Of a stretch of DNA of 64,000 bases, positions 1 through 9,968 are shown one piece after another; position 1 is the first letter of the stretch; each line of letters starts with the position of its first letter. Source of the DNA: Nocardia sp. BMG51109 (GTDB taxonomy: Bacteria; Actinomycetota; Actinomycetes; Mycobacteriales; Mycobacteriaceae); contig NZ_JAFQ01000004.1 of NCBI RefSeq assembly GCF_000526215.1, positions 1,054,001-1,118,000 on the forward strand, read 5' to 3'. The notes beneath the pieces are model-generated. The model was not told the origin of the DNA and ran no database searches. It saw nothing but the letters and a program-made list of their open reading frames with translations. Both the position numbers and the translations under genes were made by a program.

Positions 1-2838
1 GGTGGGCCCGCCGCTGTCGGGGGCGGGCCCGACCTCGGGCCCGGTCGGCGGATGCGACGGCGGTGGCGTCGACGGCGGTGGGGGATCGAGCAGATCGGGC
101 GCATGGACCACGCCGTCCTTGATCGCCGTCTGCCCGCGTGAGTCGAGCATCGATCCGGACGGGGTCTTGTAGGACGGCCCCTCGTAACCCCGGGGGGTCA
201 GGAACTCGCGAATGCGCCGCAACACCCTGCGCAGACCCGACTTCTGTTCGGGCGCATCGGATTCGTCGGTGCGGTCCGGTGCGTCGCCTTCGGGGGGAGC
301 CGGCTTCCACCCACCCTCACCGTCGGGAACGACGCGCAGAGTGACCTGTTCGCCGTCGATCTCGACGGTGACGTCGCGCGGACCGTCCGGCTGGTCGATG
401 GAGGCCGGCTCGATCGGCTCCGTCTCGCCGGCGGCGTCGTCGCGATCCTTGTCGGACGAGTTACCTTCCGGGGGATCGTTATTCGACCCGTTGTCGCCCG
501 GATCGTCCGGCGAACCGGCGGGCCGCGGCCGCCCCGAGGGCGGCTCCTTGCCGCCGCCACCCGCACCGCGCGCGGGCGGTCGCGGAGCCGACTCGCCCGC
601 GACCGCGGCAGCGGCGGCCAGGGCGGCCGCACCGTCGGTCTCCCCGGTTTTGCCGTTCGCATCGGCACCCTGCTGCGGTCCCTGCTCGGATTCGCTGCCC
701 TTCGGCGGCGCACCCGCACCGGCCTCTCGGCCCTGCGACCGCGCGTCCGGCACCCCGGCAGGCTTCCCACCGGGCGTTGCGCCGGAACGGTTTTCGGCCC
801 CGGCGCGCGCCCCGGAGCCCTGTTGCGCGGCCCCGGAACGACCGTCCGAGCCGCCCGCCTGCGGCTGCGCACCGCGCGGCTGTTCACCGCCGGGCACCTG
901 GCTCGCCCTGGACTCCCCCAGCGAACTCGACCGCGGGGTGGCCGAAGACGAACCGCCACTGGATGTTTCGCCACCCACGGCGGCGGGCGCCGCACCGGGC
1001 GCGTTGCCGACGGGCGCGCCCGGCGTTCCCGCGACCGGAGCCACTCCCGGCCCGACCGGCGTCCCGCTCGGCGAGGCAGCCGAATCCTTGTCCGCCCCAA
1101 CACCGTCCGCCGACGGGTCTCCGGTCCGAACGGCATCCTCGCCACCGGTGGGCTGCCGGGTCGCGGACCCCGCCTGTTCCTCGGACCCGGCGACCTGGTC
1201 CGTGCCGTCGTCGGCCTTCGCGGGAGCGCCGGAACCCTCCTCCCCGACCGGCGCCTCGCCGCGCTGCGCCTGATCGCCACCGGCAGACTGATCGGCCTCG
1301 CCCGACCGGTCGGCACCGGCCGAGTCGTCGGCACCAGTGGGCTGATCGGCACCAGTGGGCTGATCGGACCCGGTCGACCGATCACCACCACCGGCGGACC
1401 GATCGCCCCCGCCCGACTGGTCCGCGTCACCTTCACCGACGTTCTCTCCACCGCGACGGCCATCGGCCCCGGGCGCGCCGGGAGCCTGGTTCTCACTCGA
1501 ATTCGACTGATCCGCACCGGAATCGGCGTCTCCGGCCTTACCGTCACCCTCCGGTGTTCCGCCCTGCCCCTCGCCGGCTCCCTCGGGGGTGTCACCGGAC
1601 GCTCCCGCCGGCTGGACCGGCGCCTCACCGGCCCTGGGCTGCCCGCCGGAACCGTTCGACTCGCCGCCGCGCTGCTGCGAGCCACCGTCGCCCTCCGCAC
1701 CATTTTCGTTGGCGCCCTCGTTATTCGAACCCGGCAGATTCGACGACCGGTGCGGTGCGCTGCCGTCCCCGCCGGGTGCCGGGGCCCCGCCCTTCTCCGC
1801 CTGCACCTGATCGAACAGATCGTTCAACTGGCTGCCGAAACTGGGCCGGCTCGCCTGATCGAAGCCGTGATTGCCCCAGAAGTGGTTCGCCCCGGCCTTG
1901 TTCGCGCCGCTGAGGGCGCCGTTGGAGGCGCCGGCGGTGAACATGAGCGGATCGATACCGGCGGCCTCGGCGTTGGCCCAGGCCTGATCCCACCCGTGCC
2001 GAAAGGTGTCGATGGTCATCTGGGTGCCGGTCGCGGCGGCCCACCCTGCGGTCGCTCCGGCCAATCCCGCGGCGGTGCCGGTGATGGCGCCGCTCGCCAG
2101 CTTGCCGCCCAGCGAGTCACCCAGCTGGCGGCCCAGCGCATTCCCGAGCTTGTCACCGATCGGCCCGGCGGCCGCACCACCGGCGGCGGAGCTGACGGCG
2201 GTGACGACCACCTGATCCCAGTTGATCTTGTCCCGGTGCCCCTCGTGCTGCTGATAGGCCTGGATGCCGACCTCCTGCAGCGTGCCCAGCGCGGTGTCGA
2301 TGGCGACGTGCCTGGCCAGGAACTTGAGCGTGGACGACGAGATGAGCCGGGTGACGATCCGCCGCACGGCCGCCAGCAGCGACCGGCTGAGCATGCGCAG
2401 CCCGACCCGGGTGATCGCGATGGCGGCCGCCTCCGCCGCGGGAGCGGTCGGCGGAAAGATCCACGCCGCGGCGATTTCCGCGGCCAGCAACCCCAGCGAG
2501 GTGATGAACATCAGCTGGGTGTATTCGATCTCGGTGCCGACCTGGTCGGCCGAGTCGCCCACCAGATCGAAGTTCTTCGCCAGTTCCTCCAGCGACGACT
2601 TGCCGTGCATCAGCTGGTCGAAGGCCTTGCTGATCTGCTCGGTGCCCCCGCCCTGCGGGTAGGCGCCCAGCGAGGCCGACTTGGCCGCCTGGATATCGTC
2701 CAGGATCTCGCGCATCTCGATCGCGGCGGTGCGCCACGGTTTCGCGACGCCGTCCCACATCCGGTCCGGATCGCCGTCCGGCCATTCCGATCCGGCCACC
2801 CATTCCAGCCAGGTGAGCCAGCCGGGCAGCTCAGCCAT
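1..2838 (-). CDS. CpnT-N-like large T7SS-associated protein, module 1 (3' truncated by window edge)
   Basis: Open frame of 946 codons from ATG at 2838 to the window edge with no stop, so the C-terminus is missing. A GGAGTAGG Shine-Dalgarno lies just upstream. The N-terminal ~330 residues match two paralogues in this window (12942 and 15611 starts): a shared opening (ELPGWLTWLEWVAGSEWPDG here), then IEYTQLMFITSLGLLAAEIA and an AAWIFPPTAPAAEA block, followed by Gly/Ala-rich helical stretches. This layout is that of the CpnT-like N-terminal domain found in large type VII secretion substrates. Residues ~350-850 are a disordered Gly/Asp/Pro/Ser-rich linker containing an exact 18-bp tandem duplication (1329-1364). 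Last in a three-gene set with the YbaB-like and EspC-like genes. A C-terminal effector domain may lie outside the window, so toxin identity cannot be judged. Confidence 0.8.
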   Translation of the reverse strand, partial: MAELPGWLTWLEWVAGSEWPDGDPDRMWDGVAKPWRTAAIEMREILDDIQAAKSASLGAYPQGGGTEQISKAFDQLMHGKSSLEELAKNFDLVGDSADQVGTEIEYTQLMFITSLGLLAAEIAAAWIFPPTAPAAEAAAIAITRVGLRMLSRSLLAAVRRIVTRLISSSTLKFLARHVAIDTALGTLQEVGIQAYQQHEGHRDKINWDQVVVTAVSSAAGGAAAGPIGDKLGNALGRQLGDSLGGKLASGAITGTAAGLAGATAGWAAATGTQMTIDTFRHGWDQAWANAEAAGIDPLMFTAGASNGALSGANKAGANHFWGNHGFDQASRPSFGSQLNDLFDQVQAEKGGAPAPGGDGSAPHRSSNLPGSNNEGANENGAEGDGGSQQRGGESNGSGGQPRAGEAPVQPAGASGDTPEGAGEGQGGTPEGDGKAGDADSGADQSNSSENQAPGAPGADGRRGGENVGEGDADQSGGGDRSAGGGDRSTGSDQPTGADQPTGADDSAGADRSGEADQSAGGDQAQRGEAPVGEEGSGAPAKADDGTDQVAGSEEQAGSATRQPTGGEDAVRTGDPSADGVGADKDSAASPSGTPVGPGVAPVAGTPGAPVGNAPGAAPAAVGGETSSGGSSSATPRSSSLGESRASQVPGGEQPRGAQPQAGGSDGRSGAAQQGSGARAGAENRSGATPGGKPAGVPDARSQGREAGAGAPPKGSESEQGPQQGADANGKTGETDGAAALAAAAAVAGESAPRPPARGAGGGGKEPPSGRPRPAGSPDDPGDNGSNNDPPEGNSSDKDRDDAAGETEPIEPASIDQPDGPRDVTVEIDGEQVTLRVVPDGEGGWKPAPPEGDAPDRTDESDAPEQKSGLRRVLRRIREFLTPRGYEGPSYKTPSGSMLDSRGQTAIKDGVVHAPDLLDPPPPSTPPPSHPPTGPEVGPAPDSGGPT

Positions 2839-2855
2839 CGGGACCTACTCCGATA

Positions 2856-3362
2856 TCACCAGCTGGAATCGGTGACACCGCGACCACGCTCGTCGGCCGG
2901 CGCCACCGATTCGACGTCGGTGAACGTCATCGCCTCGGCCGGCTCCTCGTCCCGCTCCGGCGCACCCGGCGGCGCGGTGGAAACCTTTGGCGTCTCGGGC
3001 ATTTCGGCGCGGAGGTCGGGCATTCCCTCGATCAGCTCGGTGAGCTTCGGCAACCGGGCGCGCTGATCGTGCAGCGGCATCATCAGTTCCTCGACCTTGC
3101 GGGACACCGCCGCGGCGGCCTGCTGCGCGGCCTCGGTGAACGCCTTGGCGAGCTCCGGGTAGGTCAGATCCTCCACGCCGGCACCGAGTTTGGTCTCGAT
3201 CACGGTGCCGTCGGCGTTCACCGCGACGGTCACCCGCTTACGCACCGTCGCGCTGGCCGTCAGCCTGGTGCGCTCGTTCTGGACCCGCGCGACGGTCCGC
3301 AACTGTTCCCGGACACCGTCCAGCACCGCGGCCATCTCGGCCCTCGTATGTTCGTTGGCCAC
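2856..3362 (-). CDS. YbaB/EbfC (EspL-like) family protein, module 1
   Basis: 168 residues, GTG start with GGGAG 8 nt upstream. The N-terminal half has the YbaB/EbfC pattern: a long helix of hydrophobic heptads, then VTVAVNADGTVIETKLG, then a helix PELAKAFTEAAQQAAAAV. The family comprises small nucleoid-associated DNA-binding dimers; the same fold occurs in EspL of mycobacterial ESX-1, where it is linked to stability of secretion partners. The C-terminal ~60 residues are Pro/Glu-rich and acidic. It sits 14 nt downstream of an EspC-like gene and 17 nt upstream of the CpnT-N-like gene, so an operonic role as chaperone or regulator of the secreted pair is inferred. A paralogue lies at 8958-9422. 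Confidence 0.8.
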   Translation of the reverse strand: MANEHTRAEMAAVLDGVREQLRTVARVQNERTRLTASATVRKRVTVAVNADGTVIETKLGAGVEDLTYPELAKAFTEAAQQAAAAVSRKVEELMMPLHDQRARLPKLTELIEGMPDLRAEMPETPKVSTAPPGAPERDEEPAEAMTFTDVESVAPADERGRGVTDSSW

Positions 3363-3376
3363 AGCGACACTCCCGC

Positions 3377-3682
3377 TCAGTGAATACCGCGGCCGTTGGC
3401 CTGGTCCTGGCTCTCCAGCTTCGTGGCGGCGTCGCGCTGACCGTCGGAGAACCGGCCGAAGGTGGTCTGGAAGTTGCCACCGTTCTCGAACAGATTCTTC
3501 TTGCTGGCGCCGTAACCGTTCGGTCCGTCGTGGAACTGCGAACCGATCTTGTCGTTGCCCCAGGGAGAACCCGGATCCAGCGAAGCCGACAGGTTGTCCA
3601 GGACGCCCTGGATCCTGTCGCGGACGTCCCCGGTCTTCCCCGCCGCCGTGCGGAACTTGTCGGGGTCGAGTTCAACCGTCAT
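3377..3682 (-). CDS. EspC/WXG100-like small T7SS protein, module 1
   Basis: 101 residues from ATG at 3682, chosen because a strong GGAGGGA lies 5-11 nt upstream; a longer in-frame start at 3733 lacks one. Predicted helix-turn-helix hairpin with the turn PWGNDKIGSQF followed by GPNGYGASKKNL. The W-G-(N/D)-D-x2-G-x2-F-x2-G-x2-GY pattern recurs in the partners at 9969 and 15639. WXG100/EspC superfamily proteins are about 100 residues and are secreted by ESX systems, commonly as partners of larger substrates. First gene of a likely operon with the YbaB-like and CpnT-N-like genes. Which ESX system exports it cannot be seen here. Confidence 0.8.
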   Translation of the reverse strand: MTVELDPDKFRTAAGKTGDVRDRIQGVLDNLSASLDPGSPWGNDKIGSQFHDGPNGYGASKKNLFENGGNFQTTFGRFSDGQRDAATKLESQDQANGRGIH

Positions 3683-3830
3683 CGTCACTCCCTCCGCCGT
3701 CTGCCGTGCGCGCGCACGCAGCAGTGACAGCACGATGACAGCCCCGGGGAAATCGGGTGTTTCGCGAACGTGAACGGCAGCTACCCCGGCGGGTGAACGG
3801 GATGGTGCCGGAACGGTTTTCGGCCGTGGT

Positions 3831-6143
3831 TCACCAGCGCGATCGTGGCCGGACCCGATTCGCGAGGTCGATCAGCGCGTAGCGGTGCAGCCGGCGCGGC
3901 GAGGTGCGCGCGGCGGTCCGCAGCACCGACTCCAGGCCCTCCCGCAACCCCGCCGTGGTGTACGGAACATCCAGGATCGTCGCGTCCGGCGACCCCGGAC
4001 GACCGTCGGCGCGCACCCAGGCCAGCGCCGCCCCGAGCACCACGGCCTGAATCTGCAACCGGCGCGGGTCGTCCCACAGCGCCCGCAGCCGGGCCTCCGC
4101 GACACTCAGGTGCTCCTCGGTCAGCTCGGCCGGCGGCCGGGAGACCACCAGCAGGCACGCGGTCAGGCGCGCCGCGTTGAAATGCCGCGACACCTCCGGC
4201 ACCTGTTGCAGCGTCGCCACCGCCGCGTCGCCGTCGCCGTCGGCGACCTGGCGGCGCGCCAGGCCGAAGGCCGCGCTCGCCATTCCCCGGTCGACCCGCC
4301 AGACCGCGCGGTAGTACTCCGACGCCGCCGCCCGCCACCGCTCGGAATCGTCCGCCGCGCTGGCCTGCAACAGCAGTTCGGCGGTGGCGGCCAGGGCCAG
4401 TTGCGGAGCGACCTCGCCCGGTACCGTGCCGTGCACCGCGTCGAAATGCCGGTAGGCCCGCTCGAAGTTCCCGTCGCTGAATTCGGCGATACCGCAGTAC
4501 CAGTCGATCCGCCAGTCCGCGGGATACGCCGGGCGCAGCCGGTCCAGTTCGGCACGGGCCCGATCCACCTCGCGCAGATCGAGATTCGCGCGCACCGCGG
4601 CGAGCCCCGCCTCCAGTTCGAAGGAGGCCGGCGCCCCCATCGCCCCCGCGGCCACGTTGTCGCGGTGCAGCCGCAGCGTTTCCAGCGCCTGGTTCGGATC
4701 GCCGTGCAGCAGCGGCGACAGCATCTCGGCGCTGGGGTCTTCGGCGTCGATCAACGGAACAGGCAGCGCGGCAAGCACATTCGACACCTCCAGGGCGGGC
4801 GGACGATGCCGTCCGTCGATGATCCCGTCGGTCTGCCGCAGCAGCGTGGTGACGCCGAAATCGCCTCGGGGCGCACCGAAGACCGCGGACACCTGCGGAT
4901 AGCCGCGGTCGTGGTCCTCGGCGAGCACGGCCCGCAACACCCCGCCGAGCTGCCGGTACATCGCGAAGGTCGACGGGAACCGCCGGGCCGGATCGGGATC
5001 GGAGGCCCGGCGCAGCAGCCGGTCGAAGGTGGGGTACCGGCGCAGCACCGGTTCCCGGTCCGGCGCGGGCAGTCCCGGCAGCTTGTTGCCCTCCGCATCG
5101 GTGGGCATCTGCACCGTCAGCGCGGCCAGCGTGCGCGCGACCGTATAGATGTCGGAGGCGACGGTCGGCCCCGTCTGCACGTATTCGGGTGCCTGGTAAC
5201 CCTGTGTGCCGTACAGGTTTCCGCCGGACTCCCGGGCGGCGACGGCGCCGAGATCGATGAGCTTGACCTCGTCCGCGGTCACCATGATGTTGTCGGGCTT
5301 GAGATCGTTGTAGGCGAGTCCGCACGAGTGCAGGTAGTCCAGCGCGGGCAGGATCTCCATCACGTAGACGATGGCCTCGGCGACCGGGAGGCGCACCGGC
5401 GAACGCTGGTCGAGCATGGTCCGCAGCGAGCTGCCGCCGATGTACTCCATCACGATGTAGCCGCACGCGATGTTGTCGACGGTCCGGTGGGTGACGAAGT
5501 TGAAGATCTTCACGATCGCCGGATGTGCCATCTCCGAAAGGAATTGGCGTTCGGCGAGCGCCACCACATTGGCCTCGAAGTCGAGCGGATTCTGCAGCCC
5601 CTTCAGCACCACCCAGCGGCTGCTGACATTGCGGTCGCGGGCCAGGTAGATCCAGCCCAGCCCGCCGTAGGCCAGGCAACCCCGGACCTCGTACTGATCG
5701 GCCACCACCTCGCCGGGCTCGAGCAGCGGCCGGAAGTTGAACGGCGCCTCGCAGTGCGTGCAGATGCCGGTCGAGCGGGCCCGCTCCGCGCCGTTCGAAC
5801 GCCCGACCGGCTGGCGGCACTTCCAGCAGAATCGCTTGTCCTCGGGCACCTCGGGGTCGGCCAGCATCGCCATGGCCGGATCGGTGGACGTCGTTTCGGG
5901 CAGCGTCACCAGGCCCGCGCCGAGCCGCCGGACGCTGGGCCGGGACCGCACCCCCGCGCGGCCCGAACCCGGCTCGAGCACGTCCGTATCCTCCGGACCC
6001 TCATCGCCCGGAGGTAGGAAGCCGGCCTCGACGGCATCGGCGCGGCGGGTGGGCCAACGGCGGGTCGGATCGATATCCGGCACCTGACGGCTCGCTCGGG
6101 TGTGCGAGTGCTGGTGGCCGGAAACGGTGGCATCGTCCGGCAT
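3831..6143 (-). CDS. pknG: Serine/threonine protein kinase PknG
   Basis: 770 residues from ATG at 6143. Order of parts: a disordered N-terminus of ~100 residues; a rubredoxin-like metal site with CWKC and CTHC pairs around residues 105-130; a kinase domain with VVLKG (ATP lysine), the PknG-type catalytic loop YNDLKPDNIMV, a DLG in place of DFG (LIDLGAV) and a GTQGYQAPE activation segment; then a C-terminal helical TPR-like region of ~350 residues. This is the full architecture and usual length (~750) of mycobacterial PknG, a soluble kinase controlling glutamate/2-oxoglutarate metabolism through GarA and implicated in intracellular survival. In M. tuberculosis it sits with glnH; here no glnH is adjacent and it lies between T7SS-type modules and ansP. 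The longer in-frame start at 6248 overlaps the terminator hairpin and is disfavoured. Confidence 0.95.
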   Translation of the reverse strand: MPDDATVSGHQHSHTRASRQVPDIDPTRRWPTRRADAVEAGFLPPGDEGPEDTDVLEPGSGRAGVRSRPSVRRLGAGLVTLPETTSTDPAMAMLADPEVPEDKRFCWKCRQPVGRSNGAERARSTGICTHCEAPFNFRPLLEPGEVVADQYEVRGCLAYGGLGWIYLARDRNVSSRWVVLKGLQNPLDFEANVVALAERQFLSEMAHPAIVKIFNFVTHRTVDNIACGYIVMEYIGGSSLRTMLDQRSPVRLPVAEAIVYVMEILPALDYLHSCGLAYNDLKPDNIMVTADEVKLIDLGAVAARESGGNLYGTQGYQAPEYVQTGPTVASDIYTVARTLAALTVQMPTDAEGNKLPGLPAPDREPVLRRYPTFDRLLRRASDPDPARRFPSTFAMYRQLGGVLRAVLAEDHDRGYPQVSAVFGAPRGDFGVTTLLRQTDGIIDGRHRPPALEVSNVLAALPVPLIDAEDPSAEMLSPLLHGDPNQALETLRLHRDNVAAGAMGAPASFELEAGLAAVRANLDLREVDRARAELDRLRPAYPADWRIDWYCGIAEFSDGNFERAYRHFDAVHGTVPGEVAPQLALAATAELLLQASAADDSERWRAAASEYYRAVWRVDRGMASAAFGLARRQVADGDGDAAVATLQQVPEVSRHFNAARLTACLLVVSRPPAELTEEHLSVAEARLRALWDDPRRLQIQAVVLGAALAWVRADGRPGSPDATILDVPYTTAGLREGLESVLRTAARTSPRRLHRYALIDLANRVRPRSRW

Positions 6144-6185
6144 TCGACCTCTCAGACCTACTCGTATCGGCCCACAACCTGAACC

Positions 6186-6220
6186 GCTCCGCAGGACGGA
6201 GATCATCCGTCCTGCGGAGC
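6186..6220 (-). terminator. Rho-independent-like hairpin after ansP
   Basis: Perfect 15-bp inverted repeat gctccgcaggacgga / tccgtcctgcggagc with a 5-nt loop, between the permease stop (6273) and the pknG start (6143). There is no strong T tract, as is common in actinobacteria. It separates ansP and pknG transcription, so pknG probably has its own promoter in the ~40 bp below the hairpin or depends on readthrough. Confidence 0.75.
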
Positions 6221-6272
6221 GTCCGGAGTCGGTCCCGGTTGGCGTCACAGGGGTGTCCGGGACCGACGGGCA

Positions 6273-7841
6273 TTATCGCGATTCTGCCTCATCACCGCCG
6301 GTGGCGCCGCCGCTCGGGGCGGACTTGTCCTCGGCGGCCTGGCCTTCGCGGTGTTCCAGGGGACGCTCGGCGAGCACAGGGAACTGGCCGGTGTACCCCT
6401 CACGTACAGCGGCCATGCGCAGCACCCGGCGACGGGCCAGGAACCAGCCGCCGACCAGCAGCGGCAGCATGATCACCACCATCGCGATGACGGCGCCGCG
6501 CTGGGTGTCGTCCTCGCCGAACAGCATCAGCACGACCACCAGCGCCATGAAGATCAGCGCCGCGATGTTGGTGTAGGGCGCACCCATCAGGCGGAACGAG
6601 GGTCGCTCGACCCGGCCCTCACGAGACCACTGCACCAGCTTCATCTGGCACAGCAGGATCGCCGCCCATGCCGTGATGGTGCCCAGCGCGGACATGTTCA
6701 GCACGATCTCGAACGCCTTCTCCGGCACGATGGCGTTGAGTCCGACACCGGCCAGGGCGACCGTTCCGGTGGCGAGAATGCCCACGTACGGCACGCCCTG
6801 CTTGGACATCCGGGACGCCACCGAGGGGGCGCTGCCGTTCATCGACATGGAGCGCAGGATCCGGCCGGTGGAGTAGAGGCCGGCGTTCAGGCTCGAGAAG
6901 GCCGCGGTGAGCACGACGAGGTTCATCACCGAGCCGGCGCCGCCCAGGCCCAGCTTGGAGAAGAAGGTCACGAACGGGCTCTCGCCGGACTTGAAGGCGG
7001 TGTAGGGCAGCAGCAGCGCGAGCAGCACCAGCGACCCGACGTAGAACAGTGCGATACGGGCGATCACCGAGTTGATCGCGCGCGGCATGATCTTGGCCGG
7101 ATTCTCGGTCTCGCCCGCGGCGGTACCGACGAGTTCCACTGCGGCGTAGGCGAATACGACGCCGGTGGTGGACAGCACCAGGGGCAGCACGCCGCTCGGC
7201 AGCAGTCCGCCGTGGTCACTGATCACGCTGAGCCCGGTCTGGGCGCCGTCGATGGTGAACCGCCCGGCGAGGAAGATCGTGCCGACGATCAGGAAGCCGA
7301 CCAGCGCGACGACCTTGATCAGTGCGGCCCAGAACTCCATCTCACCGAACCAGCGCACCGAGACCATGTTGATGGCCACGACGATCGCCAGCGCGATCAG
7401 CGCGATCGACCACTGTGGAATCGCCTTGAACGCTCCCCAGTAGTGCATGTAGGTGGCGATCGCGGTGATATCGACGATGCCGGTCATACACCAGTGGAAG
7501 AAGTACATCCAGCCGACGCCGAAGGCCATCTTCTCGCCGTGGAACTCCCGGGCATAGGAGACGAACGAGCCGGAGGACGGCCGGTGCAGCACCAGTTCGC
7601 CCAGTGCCCGCAGGATGAAGAACACGAACACGCCGCACACCGCGTACGCGATGAACAGGCCGGCGCCCGCCTCCTTCAACCGACCGCCCGCGCCGAGAAA
7701 CAGCCCGGTGCCGATCGCGCCTCCGATAGCAATCATCTGTAGCTGCCGGGGACGCAGGGCCTTGTGATAACCGGCGTCCTCGGCGTCCAGCGCACGTGCG
7801 GCAGCTGCCTCCGCGTCTGGGTGGGGTTGAACGGTGGTCAT
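6273..7841 (-). CDS. ansP: L-asparagine/amino-acid permease (AnsP type)
   Basis: 522 residues from ATG at 7841 (GGAAGG upstream; in-frame starts up to 7976 lack a good site). APC superfamily, amino-acid transporter family: about 12 hydrophobic segments starting with the signature [20 protein letters not shown], then [20 protein letters not shown] and [16 protein letters not shown]. These blocks match mycobacterial AnsP1/AnsP2, inner-membrane symporters taking up asparagine (and aspartate). The cytoplasmic C-terminal tail (~45 residues) is charged. Transcribed alone: divergent from a MerR gene upstream and closed by the hairpin at 6186-6220. The substrate is inferred from similarity; a broader GABA/aromatic permease role cannot be excluded. 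Confidence 0.88.
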   Translation of the reverse strand: MTTVQPHPDAEAAAARALDAEDAGYHKALRPRQLQMIAIGGAIGTGLFLGAGGRLKEAGAGLFIAYAVCGVFVFFILRALGELVLHRPSSGSFVSYAREFHGEKMAFGVGWMYFFHWCMTGIVDITAIATYMHYWGAFKAIPQWSIALIALAIVVAINMVSVRWFGEMEFWAALIKVVALVGFLIVGTIFLAGRFTIDGAQTGLSVISDHGGLLPSGVLPLVLSTTGVVFAYAAVELVGTAAGETENPAKIMPRAINSVIARIALFYVGSLVLLALLLPYTAFKSGESPFVTFFSKLGLGGAGSVMNLVVLTAAFSSLNAGLYSTGRILRSMSMNGSAPSVASRMSKQGVPYVGILATGTVALAGVGLNAIVPEKAFEIVLNMSALGTITAWAAILLCQMKLVQWSREGRVERPSFRLMGAPYTNIAALIFMALVVVLMLFGEDDTQRGAVIAMVVIMLPLLVGGWFLARRRVLRMAAVREGYTGQFPVLAERPLEHREGQAAEDKSAPSGGATGGDEAESR

Positions 7842-8146
7842 AACTGGGACCTTCCATGTGATGTCGACCATACCATCGGTCAATGGAACGTACCTCCAAA
7901 CGATGGCACATACAACCGGTGAACGAACTTGTAACGGCCCGGAAATCTTTCGGGGCGCACCGATCGATAACCCCACGGTTGCCCCTACCGGGAACGCGCC
8001 GCGATAACGCCGCTTGCGCCAGGCATTCTGCGCAACTCAGCTATGAGACAGCAATTTTCGCGGGCCGATAACACCGTTTCCCTCGCCGCGGCCGCCCGGC
8101 GCACTCATCGGCCGGGGGCTTCATTTCGGTGTGGTTTCCTTGAGGT
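7842..8146. other. Divergent intergenic region ansP / MerR regulator
   Basis: 305 bp with no convincing gene. A 62-codon frame at 7883-8071 has no ribosome-binding site or recognisable sequence. The region must hold the promoters of both flanking genes and is relatively AT-richer than its surroundings. No clear MerR-type 19-bp dyad was identified by eye. Confidence 0.5.
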
Positions 8147-8929
8147 ATGGCATCCGGTGCGGAGTTCACGATCGACGAGCTGGCGCGTGAGTCCGGCATG
8201 ACCGTGCGCAGTCTGCGCGCCTATCAGGAGCGCGGCCTGCTGCCGCCGCCGCGCCTGAAGGGCCGAACCGGGTTCTACGGAGCCCAGCATCTGGACCGGG
8301 TGCGCGTGATCAGCCGGCTGCTCGACCGCGGCATCAAACTGAGCGGTATCCGGGAACTGCTCGACGCCTGGGACCGCGGCGACGACCTGGGTGCCGTACT
8401 CGGCGTCTCCTTGCAGACCGATGCCGCGGGCGGCCCCGCCCCCGGTGCGGGACGGCCGCAGCCCGCGGCCGAAAAGACCATTGCCGCAACCGAACTCATG
8501 GAGCGTTACCGCGACGTCCCGAACGGTCTGGCGCGCGTGGTCGCGGCGGGACTGTACGAACCGGTCGACGCCACCACCTATCGCGTGCGCGATCCCCAGC
8601 TCGTCCGTTTCGCCGAACAACTGCCCGCGTCGGGGACCCAGCAGGCCTACATCCTGGACGAGCTGGAACGACTGCGCGCCGACTGCGACCACATCGCCCG
8701 GCGCTTCGCGGACCTGTTCCAGAACACCGCGGCGGAGACCTTCCGGCAGTCCGGGCGCACCCCGCACGACGTCGCCGAGTTCACCGCGCAGCTGAGCAGC
8801 GTCCGGGCGCTGCCCGGCAGGGTCTCGGCCGAACTGGTCGATCAGTTCGTGGCGCGGTACCTCGAGCACATCACCAGGGACCTGGAGGACGAGCCGCCCG
8901 ACCGGACCGAACCGGCCGGCGGCCGATAA
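8147..8929 (+). CDS. MerR-family transcriptional regulator
   Basis: 260 residues. The N-terminal winged helix-turn-helix is clear: FTIDELARESGMTVRSLRAY, then QERGLLPPPRLKGRTGFYG and a HLDRVRVISRLLDRGIKLSGI helix typical of MerR. The C-terminal ~170 residues are an effector/dimerisation region without the metal-binding cysteines of MerR/CueR/SoxR, so a small-molecule or protein ligand is more likely than a metal. It is transcribed away from ansP and converges on the YbaB-like gene, 28 bp from its stop. Target genes are unknown; autoregulation or control of ansP is possible from the divergent layout. Confidence 0.85.
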   Translation: MASGAEFTIDELARESGMTVRSLRAYQERGLLPPPRLKGRTGFYGAQHLDRVRVISRLLDRGIKLSGIRELLDAWDRGDDLGAVLGVSLQTDAAGGPAPGAGRPQPAAEKTIAATELMERYRDVPNGLARVVAAGLYEPVDATTYRVRDPQLVRFAEQLPASGTQQAYILDELERLRADCDHIARRFADLFQNTAAETFRQSGRTPHDVAEFTAQLSSVRALPGRVSAELVDQFVARYLEHITRDLEDEPPDRTEPAGGR

Positions 8930-8957
8930 ACCATCGAACGGTGGCGCACAGCCGACG

Positions 8958-9422
8958 TCAACCCCGCCCGAAGATCATCGAGGGGGCGGAACCGTCGGAC
9001 GGCCGATCCTCATCCGATTCGTCCGGCAGAGCGGTCGGCGGTTCCGGCGCGAGCGGCAGCAGCGAGCCCAGATCCGGTGCGCCCTCGACGATTTCGGAGA
9101 GTTTCGGCAACCGGTTGCGCCGTTCCAGCAGCGGTTCCATCAGCTTGCGGGCCCGTTCGCGCACATGCTCGGCGGCGGCCTGCGCGGTGTAGGTGATCGC
9201 CTCGGCGATCTCGTCGTTGGTCAGATCCGACAGATCCTCGGCCAGCTTGGTCTCGATCAGCACACCGTCGGCGTTCACCGTCACCTCGATCCGCCGGTCG
9301 TAGGCGGCGGCCGTGGCCGTCAGCTTCGACCGCCGCAGCTGTACTTCGGCGATCCCGCGCAGCTGTTCGTCGATCCCCTCCAGCAGGGTCGCGGCGTCGG
9401 CCTGCAAGCGCTCATTGGGCAT
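8958..9422 (-). CDS. YbaB/EbfC (EspL-like) family protein, module 2
   Basis: 154 residues from ATG at 9422 with GGAGG upstream; the longer in-frame extension to 9752 would run through dtd and is rejected. Paralogue of 2856-3362: the same [20 protein letters not shown] core, the helix [19 protein letters not shown], and a conserved [18 protein letters not shown] segment that corresponds to RARLPKLTELIEGMPDL in the first copy. YbaB-fold nucleoid-associated/EspL-like protein. Unlike module 1 it is detached from its EspC-like and CpnT-N-like companions by the oppositely oriented dtd gene, so it must be transcribed from a promoter inside or next to dtd. Confidence 0.78.
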   Translation of the reverse strand: MPNERLQADAATLLEGIDEQLRGIAEVQLRRSKLTATAAAYDRRIEVTVNADGVLIETKLAEDLSDLTNDEIAEAITYTAQAAAEHVRERARKLMEPLLERRNRLPKLSEIVEGAPDLGSLLPLAPEPPTALPDESDEDRPSDGSAPSMIFGRG

Positions 9423-9507
9423 TCGAACCTCCGGTCGTCGGTTTCCGGGGAATCGGGCTCCCCGTCCGCGGCCGTCCCGCCCCGGCCGGTCTGCGATGAT
9501 CACGAAC

Positions 9508-9951
9508 ATGCGAGTACTTGTGCAGCGGGTGAACTCGGCACGCGTCGAGGTCGGCGACGAGGTCGTCGGGAGCATCGATCCCGCCGCCGCGGGTGCGCCG
9601 CACGGCCTGCTCGCACTGGTCGGCGTGACCCACAGCGATACGGCCGACACCGCGAAAACGGTGGCCGACAAGCTGTTCCGGCTGCGGATCCTCGACGGCG
9701 AGCGGTCCGCCGCCGACCTGGGCGCGCCCATCCTGGTGGTCAGCCAGTTCACCCTCTACGCCGACACCGCGAAGGGCCGCCGGCCGTCCTGGTCGGCCGC
9801 CGCACCGGGCCCGGTCGCCGAACCGCTGGTCGAAACCTTCGCCGAGTCCCTGCGCACGCTGGGCGCCACCGTGGCCACCGGCCGATTCGGCGCACACATG
9901 CGCGTCGAACTGGTCAACGACGGTCCGGTGACGATCCTGCTGGAGGGCTGA
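9508..9951 (+). CDS. dtd: D-aminoacyl-tRNA deacylase (Dtd)
   Basis: 147 residues from ATG at 9508, the start giving the canonical MRVLVQRV opening; the ORF extends further upstream but that part overlaps the YbaB-like gene and shows no family similarity. Dtd removes D-amino acids mischarged on tRNAs. Both family motifs are present: SQFTLYAD (cf. SQxT) and, near the C-terminus, NDGPVTI (cf. NxGPVT), which form the active site across the dimer interface. Length equals the usual ~145. A single gene between two minus-strand T7SS-type genes; its placement splits module 2. Confidence 0.95.
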   Translation: MRVLVQRVNSARVEVGDEVVGSIDPAAAGAPHGLLALVGVTHSDTADTAKTVADKLFRLRILDGERSAADLGAPILVVSQFTLYADTAKGRRPSWSAAAPGPVAEPLVETFAESLRTLGATVATGRFGAHMRVELVNDGPVTILLEG

Positions 9952-9968
9952 GCACGACCCGAGAACCA

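Noticed and set aside
823..3066. Plus-strand frame of 747 codons at the left edge
   Set aside because: Antisense to the CpnT-N-like and YbaB-like genes; no recognisable sequence. The true minus-strand frame is open to the window edge.
7883..8071. 62-codon plus-strand ORF between ansP and the MerR gene
   Set aside because: No ribosome-binding site, no family resemblance, and it occupies a divergent promoter region.
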